The notes beneath the pieces are model-generated. The model saw nothing but the letters and a program-made list of their open reading frames with translations. It searched no databases and had not been told where the DNA came from. A program made the position numbers and the translations under genes. From Watersipora subatra (taxonomy: Eukaryota; Bryozoa; Gymnolaemata; Cheilostomatida; Watersiporidae), in the NCBI RefSeq assembly GCF_963576615.1, contig NC_088709.1, positions 22,337,243 through 22,401,242 of the forward strand: a stretch of DNA of 64,000 nucleotides. The letters are read 5' to 3'. Shown piece by piece: positions 42,464 through 53,830 of this stretch. How positions within the stretch are numbered: the first letter of the stretch is position 1; the number at the start of each line of letters is the position of its first letter.

Positions 42464-44301
42464 ATAGTGCAGTTGTTTGTAAGGCTTTAAAAATGACCCG
42501 ATTAATTCCAATTCGCATCAAAAAATAAGCAAATACAATTCCCATTTTTCTGCATTATATATCTGGTAAAAATCGATTCAATTCGATTCAATAAGCAAAA
42601 CAACACAATTCAATTCTCAACTCTAACTATCCTAACTTCCAATGAATTGATTCTATTCAGTTCTTTAGACAAAATCAATACTTTATCAATTTTCTACTTA
42701 TCCACTACCTAACCTGGTCAGCCTTCTCTCTGATTAGAAGTTGCTTGCTCACACATGTTGTTGGGTAACTCCTATGGGAAACAAGCTTAGAAATAAAATA
42801 AACATTGATTGTTGCAGTTTTATTTTATCATATATCATAGGACAGTCTCTCAATGTGCTTGATGGTTACATTTAAAAAGTATAACATTTTGTTAAAGTTG
42901 CTGGGGTCATCCTTGATCTATGAGGATGCATGATGATGCCCCATGACTAAATGTGCGCTCTACTGGGCACTGGTTGTAGGCAGAGTACATAAAATCTCCT
43001 TAATTCCAGGCAACTTGGCACCTGTCTGTTGTGTTTGCTCAAACACTCTACAGGGACCTTTGTAAATTTATAAGTGGTGACAATCAAATTGCTTTTTACA
43101 GTTTGTCCCCAAGGTGCATTGAGCAGTACCAGAGCGTGACATTTCTCATTCACAGAAACTAGCCACCAATTTGCATCACAACCAACACTTGAGTGATATT
43201 ACATTGGATTAGTCAACACACTACTACACATAGCTTGCAGTTATGGCAGCAAAAGCGGCAACCTCTAAAGCAATAATTTCTGCCAGCTGACATACAAACA
43301 ACCCAAGCAGAATAATACAGATGAAATTACCTTTATGTTGCAGCTAACTAGTGACATTTAAGTAGGTCACCCTTTTCAAGCCACTATCACACACTGAAGG
43401 AGCAATAGCTTTCTTCTTCAGTTTGTTGACGAGGCCTGCTGTGTTCCTCTGGCTCCTTGACAACAACAAGTGCCACTGGCTGAGCAGAATATAGCACATA
43501 TTTCTTGAGTTTTAGAAGCAAATACGACTTAGTGAAAGCCATAAACTGGAGAAAAAAGTGAAAGCATCGTAGGTAAACTACGTGCATCTTGAGATATCGT
43601 TTCAAATTATCGCCAATCCATACATTGCCACATTAGGACTGCAATTATCATTACATGCCACCGTAACCACCATCAAGATAATAATGCTAGCTTGTAACAA
43701 AATCGCGCTCTTTTGAGCTCATTTTTCTTGGCGTTCATCCTATTAAACATCCTGAACGAGCTACAAGCAATGGTATATACATGTAGCTTATCTAACTTTC
43801 AGAAAAGACGGAGATTATTTTGAAGGCTGAATTTAGAGAATCATGGGTTTTAAGTCACCTATCTCTATAATTCTAGATCAGACTAAACATCCCCAATTTC
43901 CATCCTTGATAAGCTAGGCTACGTCACATATTTATGGGCGGGGCTTGTTGTGTTGATTCCGACACCGATATTGAATTACTGTAAGAAAGCCTTCAAAAAC
44001 AAAAAGGACTTTGAAAGTTAGTGGACCAATCTTTATTTTGAGTTCAAAATCGGAATCGGCGTGTCTGATTTATCTATGAACGAATAAGGAAAGCTGTTCA
44101 CGGCAGTTATGGTTTAACATGCTATTTTGTTACTAGTTTTAATATGGACAGCACTTATATAAAATTTTGACTATTTTACCCGAGGATGTTTGCATTATAT
44201 AGTTATGGTTTCTATACCTCTACATACAATCTTCTTTACCATACGAGGCTAATCCCGGAATAGATGAAAATTGTATCCTGAGGGTGCGCTGTATACCCAT
44301 A
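42464..44301. other. No feature recognised
   Basis: AT-rich; only short frames. ATTCGATTC-like and CAATTCAATTC words recur near 42560-42620 but not as an ordered array. Confidence 0.35.
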
Positions 44302-45565
44302 CAATATATTAATCTCAATGTTTGTCTGTCATTCGTCCGTCTAGTTACAGCAATAAAGTTTTGGCAACAACAAACCAATTTAGTGGATTCAAACTTGTGA
44401 CATTCAAATCGCAAGTCTACTAACAAGCACATGACCACAAGGCTAAGTTGTTCTCATTACACTAGTCCCTCTTACCCATAAATATATAAACTTAGATTGG
44501 CCAATAGGGAAAAAGCCTGTCAGACTTAAATAGCATGCGTAATGTCATTGTATTGTACCTCATGCTTGACTGCACTGATGTTAACAATGGAGCTAATGAG
44601 GACAAGGTGACAAAATCACATTTTTTTTCACATAAAAACCTTCTTGTATACATATTCCAGTAAACTAAAACAATTCTGTGATAATATCTGATAACCACCA
44701 TAGAGTAAAAGTATAGAAGCTATGAAATGTTGCACACAAATCATGAGCCATCAGAGCTTTATTTGCCACCCTCTCCTATCCCCATTCTCTCCTTTCTCCT
44801 TCTCCAAAGAAGAAGTGAGAAGGGAAAAAGAGAGAAGGGGGAAATAAGAGGAGGAAGGGGGGGGGGGGGCAAATAGCCCAACCACTCGAAGAGCCAGACC
44901 CTGGCCAGGTAAAAGACTAATATCATGTTGAACTAAACATGACTAAATATGATGAGCCTGTGAAGTTTTGATCTGATCAGGGAAATGGAATCAATGGCTT
45001 TCTTAGCTAGAACTGGAACGCGACCAAGGAGTGCAGGATCAGACTAGATTCAGGGTCAGCAATGAGGGCCAAGATCGGGTCAGCACGCACGATCTTTTTA
45101 TTCATTTAAGGTTAAGGCATAGTTCTATTACAGCCTAATGTTGTGACATCAATAAACTAAGATAAAAGAAACCATTATCACACCAATCATTATATTTTGT
45201 GGCTTGGTTTGTAAATGCAATTTACAATTTATGGCTAGACATTGGTGGATCAATGCTATTCAATTGGTGATAGATTAATGGCATGATTTGGCTAGTGTTT
45301 TTATTACAGATTTTATTTTCAACTGCTATTATAATCAACAAGAGATTAGTTAAGAAATACTTTACAAATATAGAAGTAGATAACCCAGCATAGTGGAAAG
45401 CAAAAATCCATCACTTCCCTAAAACTTCTGGTATTAGTGAAAGAAACTAAAAATAAAATATATTTGCTGGATTGAAGGGTCTTAGATGCGCTTTTAAGTT
45501 TCCTCAGGATGCCTTCGTTATAAATGCCTAAATAGTATTGAGGTGGACCCTTCTTTGTAGCTTAA

Positions 45566-46446
45566 AGGTTGACTTGCAACAAAATTCACTTTACAGTTAT
45601 TTGGTATCAAAAGATTCACCATGTTTTACTATGTTGTGTTGTAGGTGCCAAATACGTGGAAATGTGATTGCAAGCTCTTAAAAGCTCAAAAACGAAAAGC
45701 CGCCGTAGATTGGAATCTGTTTATTTCTCTGACGTAGTCATTACAGTTTGGCTATCGTCTTGTCACGTGATGTTCTCACGTGAATTGAAAAGCCAATAAA
45801 AAGCTCAATATAAAACTTATCGTAGCACTAGTTTATGACAAACACTTCGGGTTTTACCGAATACCCCGTATTAAATATAGATGCTCGCTACTTTACAGTT
45901 TTGTTTCGGCATTATTCAATCGTCAATTCATAATCTGATCACGAGGCCCAATACTTCGAAAACAATTTTTGCAGCGCTTTTTGATTATCACAGGTGACCA
46001 ACAGGCTCGTCATGATTATCAGACAATGATATGTACTCCTTCGAGCTAAGGTTAAAAAGTTTAACGGTTTTTTACGGTAAGTTATAAGATATCAGTGCTA
46101 AAAGTGACAGCATTACAATGACGATAAAACAGAAGCGTAAGAACAATAGACATGGTTTTATTGAATGCGTGAAGTATATTTGTGAAAATATTTCGACGAA
46201 TGAGGTTGCATGAAAGTGTAAACAGAAACCATCCTGTAACAACTACGTCCCATTTGAGCTGTTTTGGAAAGCGAATCCAAAATACGGCGGTCTCGTGTGG
46301 CTGCGATTAATTGTTAGTTTTTTTTAGCTTTTAAGGGCTTGTAATCACATTCCCATATATTTCACACCTACAACACAACGGAGTAAGACATGGTGAATCT
46401 TATGATACCAAATAACTGTAATGTGAATTTTGTTGCAAGTCAACCT
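45566..46446. mobile_element. 881-bp MITE with TTAA target duplication, nested
   Basis: Ends AGGTTGACTTGCAACAAAAT and inverse ATTTTGTTGCAAGTCAACC, flanked by TTAA (45562-45565 and 46447-46450). Same family as 16076-16961 in opposite orientation. It holds no open frame of note. Confidence 0.9.
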
Positions 46447-46716
46447 TTAACTTGCTTTTGCATATTGAACAAATAACTTGGTATTTTCCATTCGTGACTG
46501 GCTTCTTCATGAGCTCCCAGGCCACCGACAAGTTGATTATTTCTTGCCGAAAAACCTTGTGAAACCTATAGTCAAAACTATTGTCGCAGACGTAAAAATA
46601 TAGTCTTGACTCACCTTGTTTTATTTCGCCTGGTCCCTCCGCGCTAGGACTATATGCGACTCCATTTCAATCGCACTTAAAAAGCGATATACAACCGCTG
46701 TTGTTTAGCCATAAAC

Positions 46717-47232
46717 TTACCCGTGTCTTTGTATAGGAAGACCCGAGGGTCGGGTGGCCCGACCCGGGCACCTCTGACCCAGTGGGTCAAGACCAGACGA
46801 GCTACCCGTGCCAGCTTTATTCTTAGCTTCATAATGCGCCCTAATCGAAATATTTCTCTTTGCTATCTCACAAGCTAGGCTACTAGCTTGATGATTACAC
46901 TTAAACAATAGCATGATGTTGAACCTCAGCAACTTCTCTATAGTGGCAATTAGTGCTAGCCTGGGAAAGTGTTTCACCAATCCAACACTACTAAGCAACA
47001 CTCTCGCTTTCTCACTGTAGTTGCAAACCTCAATCACCACAGGCGAAGACAAAGTCAAGCTACCACGATTCTTAACTGTGATTAGGGAATTCGTTGCTTG
47101 GTTTACATCATAGTTGGTAACATCCACGATCATAGTGATACAATCATTACACTTCAGTGTTGGTGACCAAGCCAGCTACATAGCCAGCTGTAAAATAATC
47201 ATTCTGTCTCATTTTTGACTTAAGACATACTT
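46717..47232 (-). pseudogene. P/THAP9-like transposase fragment, frameshifted
   Basis: On the minus strand, an acceptor-like TTATTTTACAG is followed by AGYVAGLVTNTE (about 47190-47155). After a one-base shift the frame continues CNDCITMIVDV, then VKNRGSLTLSSPVVIEVCNY and SEKARVLL, down to the stop at 46717. The pattern AGYVA, CxxC, KNRG-LxxPS and CxxAEK is found in the C-terminal part of P-element and THAP9-type transposases, which cut and paste DNA. The match is by eye, so the family call is moderate. N-terminal DNA-binding and catalytic parts are absent because the right arm begins at 47234. Confidence 0.5.
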
Positions 47233-48664
47233 GCATACTCATCATATTTAGTCGTGTGTAGTTCAGCATGATATTAGTCAATTTACCTAGCGAGGGTCTG
47301 GCTCTTCGAGTGGTTGGGCTATTTGCCCCTCCTCTCCTTTTCCCCTTCTCTCTTTTCCCTATCTCACTTCTTTGGAGAAGGGGAAAAGAGAGAATGGGGA
47401 TAGGAGAGGGTGGCCAATAAAGCCCTGATGGCTCATGATTTGTGTGCAACAATTCATAACTTTTATAGTTTTAATCTATGGTGGTTATCAGATATTATCA
47501 CAGAATTTCTTTAGTTTACTGGATTATGTATCCAAGAAGGTTTTTATGTGAAAATAAATGTGATTTTGTCACCTTCTCCTCATTAGCTCCATTGTTAACA
47601 ACAGTGCAGTCAAGCATGAGGCACAATACAATGGCGTTACATCATGCTATTTAAGTCTGACAAGGCAACCCATGGGAATAGCTATTATTGGCCAATCTAG
47701 GTTTATATATCTATACTCTTACCATATATAATAAATCCTTTTCGCAATTGCAAACGCTAAATTATTAATTAAGACAGTGCGCTCTTGAGTTATGATGCCC
47801 CTACTATGAGATTTTTCTTCGCTTTACAATATGGAACACAATGTTTTTTCATCTTCGCCATATGAGGACGACATTTTTTTCAGCTTTTTTTTGCCATTTG
47901 TTATCAACAAAAATTGCCTCAAAATTAAATTTGGCAGTCGGTGTAATGATTACGATGGAATAATACAAAGGCCGATATGCTATTCACCAAAATCCTTCCA
48001 CAACGCCTGAAAGAGAGGCGATGTTTGCTTTCTATCTCACTTAAGAAACCGAAAACAGATAAAGATCAAAAGTTTAACCTATGATAAAGTTAAGGTTTAG
48101 TTTAGTAATATACATACTAAAACCTAGCTTCAAGAAGTACTATGTGTTTGGTAAACTGAACTCATTCAAGTTAAATTCAACCTTTATGTTATATGTCTGA
48201 CGCAAAGGTAAGAACTACCCATGTATGTACTGCATGTAGTGCGATACACTAAAATTACTGTAGGTAACTATAGTTACTAAGATTAACCTTTTGGTTTTTT
48301 GTTACTAATTTTTAATATTTACATTACGTATATAAAATTTTGATGATTTTTACCAAAAGGTTGTTTGCAATAGATAATCAATCATATATTAATATGAATA
48401 GTTGTCCCAAATAGCTTTTTACTGTAATTGTAGCAAATCAGACTGTATTTAGCCATTGCTTGCTAATTATTTCACATGTTCGTTTAAAACCTTTACAGTT
48501 GTTTTATTTTTTCTTTTAATTTACTTCAACGGCACAAAACACTTTTCTCATGGTATGAAGTTTAAAAGTTAGAGCGGTAACTGTTGTTTTATGTTAAATA
48601 AAAATAAATTTTTTCTGCAAAAACTTTTATTACCCGGACAACGCCGGGCATTCATCCAGTACAT

Positions 48665-48687
48665 AAATATATATATATATATATATA
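48665..48687. repeat. (AT)n microsatellite
   Basis: About 11 AT units between two Helitrons. Confidence 0.8.
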
Positions 48688-48689
48688 CA

Positions 48690-49071
48690 CTAGCTGTGCT
48701 ACTCGGCGTTGCCAGAGTATTAAAAATCTGCTTATAAACAATGAGAAGTGATGAAAGTTGCCTGCCACTTGCTATTAGCCTGGCAGATTGTCAATGGAAA
48801 GTTTTAGTATGCTAACTATTGACAATCACTTATGCAATCACCCTGCGTGGTATGCAAAGCCGTTGGGTATGTGCTCCCATATAGTGACTTAGATCGGCAT
48901 GATATCAACTCATTATTTGTGTCCTATTGGGTAGGGACTCGGACTGGTGAATGGTTTGGTTTGAGATCAAATCTTCGGTACAGATTCTTTATTCTAATAT
49001 TCTAAGATTTTAATAGCTATAGCTGGAATGACACACAGATCCACATACACTCATGCTTTGAGAAATATAGA
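48690..49071 (-). mobile_element. Non-autonomous Helitron, 382 bp
   Basis: Reads on the minus strand from A/TCTATATTTCTCAAAGCATG to GGCAACGCCGAGTAGCACAG then CTAG/T. TC start, CTAG end, A/T target. Confidence 0.8.
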
Positions 49072-49781
49072 TGTATATGTATACCCAACTTAAGTAATTT
49101 TTTTTATTGTATTGTTGTTTATAAATAAAACTATTTATTAATCAGGGTATTCAATTATTTGTAACAGAAAATTATATTATGACAAGTATGGTTTATTTAT
49201 TAACCACCCCTAGTAGCGAATGTCAAATGACAAATGAATAGATAATAATTACAACAAAAATGGTTTAGATGATAGGTAGCTTGAGGTACACCAAGGAATA
49301 AAAAGCTTAGGATAGAGCAATAATAATTAAAAATAATGCTTTCTCTCATTCATTTGCTACATTTAGACTCCTTCATCTCATATTTAATATAGCACAATAA
49401 TTATCTAAATAAATAGTAAACTAGTTACTACTGCAGGCACTGCTAGCGCTAGTCCTAGCAGAGGTGTATATCATATTTATAATATGATTATAATAATACT
49501 GAAAAAAGAATGGATGTTCTTGTAAGTTGATACAATATATTTATTAAATGTCGCATAAGTTAGTGAAATCAACAGACTAGTGAAATTACTTGTCTCGCGA
49601 GAAAAAATCTTGTCAACAAACCACAAAAGTGACAACAATTAGACCCGTGAACTAGATCAACTTACCACTGAGTCGGTGAGTCTTGAGTGATAAATTTAGA
49701 CAACTGTGTAGGATGAGACCTGATATTTGAATAAGATGGAGTTTTATTCATGGTATTTATTGCATGGTACATAAATTATAA
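49072..49781. other. No feature recognised
   Basis: AT-rich, between two Helitrons in opposite orientation. Confidence 0.35.
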
Positions 49782-50181
49782 TCTATATATACATATTTCT
49801 CAAAGTTTGTGCTTGTGTATATCCAGCTATAGCTATTAAAATCTTGGAAAAAAGAATCCATATCGCAAAAGATTTGATCTCAGAACTTCCCGATGGCCAG
49901 CTCTACCCCTTAGCAATTAGGCCACATGAGCTTGATGGATTCATTAGGCAGTATATGTTGCTATGTGGGTGTAAATACGCTACCACTCTTCGTTACGGCA
50001 CAATTTCACGAAGAGTGGTAGCATATTTTTATGCGTGCTCAACCGTGAGAGCAAGTAATTAGCGCTTATTAGTGAGCTTACTCAAATTAGCCATTGGCAA
50101 GTGGCAGGCAACTACATACATTACCTCTCATGGTTTATAAGCTGATTCTTAATTCCCGTGCAACGCCGGGAATTCCGCTAG
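49782..50181 (+). mobile_element. Non-autonomous Helitron, 400 bp
   Basis: A/TCTATATATACATATTTCTC to CCCGTGCAACGCCGGGAATT then CCGCTAG/T. It also holds a 20-base perfect inverted pair, GCTACCACTCTTCG and CGAAGAGTGGTAGC (about 49978-50023). Confidence 0.85.
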
Positions 50182-50445
50182 TATTACATATTATCGACAA
50201 ATAAAGTATGCGGTGATATCGAGGTTTATAAAAACATTAAACGTGTGTGGCTGGCGTTAATAGAATGCACTTACGATCAACTGATTGGTTTAATAAAATA
50301 TCACTGACCATGATGGAGTTTTCGTCAATGCAGTAATAAATTACTAATCATAAACATACTGAGATAGTAATAATAAAGATAAGCATTGACTCGAGTCTTT
50401 TTGCCTATATGAAAAATCGATTCAGTTGTTCTGTGATGACAGTAA

Positions 50446-51620
50446 ATAATCAATTCAATTCTTACTGGTAGGATGTGCCAAATCATTTCAATTCTTACTG
50501 GTAGGATGTGCCAAATCAATTCAATTCTTACTGGTAGGGTGTGCCGAAGCAATTCAATTCTTACTGGTAGGATGTGCTGAGTCAATTTAGTTCTTACTGG
50601 TAGGATGTGCCGAATAAATTCAATTCTTACTGGTAGGGTGTGCCGAAGCAATTCAATTCTTACTGGTAGGATGTGTTGAGTCATTTCAATTCTTACTGGT
50701 AGGATGTGCCGAATCAATTTAGTTCTTACTGGTAGGATGTGCCGAATAAATTCAATTCTTACTGGTAGGATGTGCCGAATCAATTCAATTCTTACTGGTA
50801 GGATGTGCCGAGTCAATTCAGTTCTTACTGGTAAGATGTGCCAAATCAATTCAATTTTTACTGGTAGTATGTGCCGAGTCAATTCAATTCTTACTGGTAG
50901 GATGTGCCAAATCAATTTAGTGCTTACTGGTAGGATGTGCCAAATAAATTCAATTCTTACTGGTAGGATGTGCCGAATCAATTCAATTCTTACTGGTAGG
51001 ATGTGCCGAGTCAATTCAGTTCTTACTGGTAGGATGTGCTGAATCAATTCAATTTTTACTGGTAGGATGTGCCAAATCAATTCAATTCTTACTGGTAGGA
51101 TGTGCCGAATCAATTCAATTCTTACTGGTAGGATGTGCCGAGTCAATTCAGTTCTTACTGGTAGGATGTGCCGAATCAATTCAATTTTTACTGGTAGGAT
51201 GTGCCAAATCAATTCAATTCTTACTGGTAGGATGTGCCAAATCAATTCAATTCTTACTGGTAGGATGTGCCGAATCAATTCAATTCTTACTGGTAGGATG
51301 TGCCGAGTCAATTCAGTTCTTACTGGTAGGATGTGCCGAAGCAATTCAATTCTTACTGGTAGGATGTGCCGAATCATTTCAATTCTTACTGGTAGGATGT
51401 GCCAAATCAATTCAATTCTTACTGGTAGGATGTGCCGAGTCAATTCAATTCTTACTGGTAGGATGTGCCGAATCAATTCAATTCTTACTGGTAGGATGTG
51501 CCGAGTCAATTCAATTATTACTGGTAGGATGTGCCGAATCATTTCAATTCTTACTGGTAGGATGTGCCGAGTCATTTCAATCCTTACTGGTCGGATGTGC
51601 CAAATCATTTCAATTCTATA
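50446..51620. repeat. 33-bp minisatellite, about 35 copies, open on both strands
   Basis: Unit CAATTCTTACTGGTAGGATG plus TGCCGAATCAATT. The unit length is a multiple of three and lacks stops in one frame on each strand. The minus strand therefore reads 440 codons (51647-50325, repeat RIELIRHILPV) and the plus strand reads GRMCRINSILT repeats. The minus frame has a non-repeat tail of about 40 residues (ending SMFMISNLLLH) and a short unique start. No promoter, splice sites or family support a gene, so it is annotated as a repeat. Confidence 0.9.
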
Positions 51621-51671
51621 GTAAGTAAAAGATGACAATCGATTCAACTCTATTCCTTTGTAAAGTGAGCC

Positions 51672-51720
51672 TTAAGGCTTGCTCGAGCGAGCAAGTTTGC
51701 TCGAGCGAGCAAGTTTGCTC
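51672..51720. repeat. Short palindromic tandem repeat
   Basis: CTTGCTCGAGCGAGCAAG followed by a near copy joined by TTTG. Each unit is itself a dyad around CTCGAGCGAG. Confidence 0.75.
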
Positions 51721-52779
51721 AAGTGCTCATCTCTGAAAAAGCTGGCTCTTGAATAGAAGAGTTGGGATCTTCCCTCGATAGATAAATACATTTTTTTACA
51801 TATATCCATTAATTCGAATGCTAGTCAATTGGCCTCAGTCAATTCGTTTAGTTTATCCTATTCCGTGTATATACAGTTTAATCTATTCTACTCCGTATCT
51901 TACTAAGTTGCTTTAATACACAGCATACCCTATCCATTACTCATATAATATACTCAAATTATCTATATCTATCTACTCATATATCTCATATCTACTACTT
52001 TTATTATATACTCAAATTCCATTTATTTCTTTTTCTTTTCTAATATTAGCGAGGTCGACCGAATTTTGTATTCTCATGCTAACCTTAACAAGTATTATAT
52101 ACAAACAAACATACTCATACATAGTCATTAAATGTGTTTTCATGTTCGCAGATTTTAAATTATGATAAGCTCAATTGATTTAGTCTTAGTGCTACTTGAC
52201 CCTGGCAAGTACTATTAAGGATTAACTACACATCAACAAGCTTTCGTAACAAATTAAATAGTAAGAATTAGTAAACACTGAACTCTGTAGGCACATGTAC
52301 TTACAACTAGCAGAAAGTTGCGTTTCTGCATCGCTAATTTAACTGCTCACATTTTGTGATGTAATCATAACCTGGCAATATGTAATGTCAGATGTTATAA
52401 AGAAACTCGGTGCTTCACAGAGTTGGAAAAACCATCATCCTTTTTTGCAAAACTGAATAATCCAGGTTTTTTGATGTCAAAAGTTTATGATTTAAACATG
52501 TTTTTTATGGTTTGTTGCACTTTGGTTGCAAAAAACTGCATTAGTTTGTCTACACATGTTTACTGGGTAGCTATTATGTTTTATATTATACGGAATGATT
52601 ATATATAATTATACGGTTCATTTATTTACTCATAGACACAGGCATGAACATTGAAGGAGAAAAGATGAACGAAACACAGATACAGAATGATATCATATTA
52701 ACTATCTTTGAGACAAAGTACTATTATGGGACAGATATGCATTTATAGGCTGGTAAACATTAGTATGAAAATCTATGCG
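51721..52779. other. No feature recognised
   Basis: AT-rich with TACTCATATATCT-like low-complexity stretches near 51940-52010. A 61-codon frame at 52423 is not convincing. Confidence 0.35.
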
Positions 52780-53830
52780 ACATTTGTAAGTTCATAAATA
52801 AACACCACTTTTGCTGCCTTCTTGGTTCCAAGGCTGGTTCATAGCTTAGAATAGACAAGCCGAAAACTGAAAATTCCCTTTCCATGCTCACACTAGAGTT
52901 GATTGCTGCTAGTAATGTCTCGAGCATATGCATCACCGGACTTGGAATGGCTAGTGACTTCCACTATGCCAATGAAGCTATCTCATTCAGCACTTCTGAT
53001 GAGAAATGAACTGGATGAATTGCCATCTATTGCCTGATGACATGGGCGATAGTTGATGGAAACTGTTCACACTGTTCAATAGCTGATTCCCTTTCTGCTG
53101 ATGTTGAATGGGAACCGCAGTACTTCAAAGTTAGCAAATTGGTCAGCAAGTGATACGCTGTGAGATTTTGCTCCCCGCTTTTCTTGAACAGTCCTCTCTT
53201 TGCTCCCTATGAAATTATTATAGAGTTCCTCTTCTAGATCCCTCCGCATCTCTACTGCATAAGCGATTGCGCATTTTGCCTTCCATATTCATTCTGGGCT
53301 TTTTGAGATTGAGAGTAACATGCCAAGATAGTCTTCACAGTTTTTTTAGGCTTGTGTCACAAATTTTACTCATCAGGCTTTTATCAATAGTGTCCCAATG
53401 TGTTTCACAAACTGAGAGGCGAATTGACCAGTTGTCCGAATATGCTGTCAAGTCATCAGCTGTGCTGTTCCCACCTTTCGGTGGAAACCTTCTGGTCATT
53501 TCATTCCAGCAGCAGATTTGTACTATACCGATGATGAAAGAACATTTCTGAAGTATTTCACAATTTGATGATATATGTTTATCATTAGCCAGTAAATTCA
53601 GAATATGTACATCACAACCATACATGATAGGGGGGGGGCATTTCTTCTGCTGACGCAATTTCTTTTTTATAGCAGTCATATTCGCAGCAGTGTCAGCATT
53701 GAATGAAATTACCTGGCACCAAAATCACTCCTCAGTCTTTGCTATTGTTTCACAAGCTACCGAATAAACATAAGTTGTGGTATGGGCGTGGCTTGATGAG
53801 TCAATGGAGTCTGTAACATATGGCTCACTA
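52780..53830 (-). pseudogene. hAT-family transposase relic
   Basis: hAT transposases are RNase H-fold enzymes that move DNA elements. On the minus strand the order is: YVTDSIDSSSHAHTTTYVYS and a stop; FNADTAANMTAIKKKLR; then YGCDVHILNLLANDKHIS within a 114-codon frame (53679-53335). After several stops comes SVSMEREFSVFGLSIL near 52900-52850. VTD-xxxxNM, C-xHxLNLL and S-xxERxFSxFG are recognised hAT landmarks, the last being the C-terminal dimer region. Stops and frameshifts between blocks show it is dead. I could not find terminal inverted repeats. Confidence 0.75.

Larger units (their letters stand above)
44477..47715. mobile_element. 3.2-kb DNA transposon with ~480-bp inverted arms (P-like)
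   Basis: Left arm 44477-44963 is the inverse of the right arm 47234-47715, sharing ATATATAAAC, GATTGGCCAAT, CTTCTTGTATACAT-like and AGCCAACCACTCGAAGAGCC-like blocks. CTCTTACC flanks both sides (44469-44476 and 47716-47723), an exact 8-bp duplication. Between the arms lie transposase remnants on the minus strand and a nested TTAA MITE. An 8-bp duplication agrees with the P superfamily. The left arm has a run of about 14 G at 44857-44870 that the right arm lacks. Fragments recur at 11050 and 25583. Confidence 0.8.
44302..48661 (+). mobile_element. Helitron split by a later P-like insertion
   Basis: Left part 44302-44476 begins ATTAATCTCAATGTTTGTCT, a degenerate Helitron start. Right part 47724-48661 ends TACCCGGACAACGCCGGGCA then TTCATCCAG/T, a degenerate CTAG end. 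The two are joined if the 44477-47715 element and one 8-bp duplication are removed. No Rep/helicase coding was found. Confidence 0.6.
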
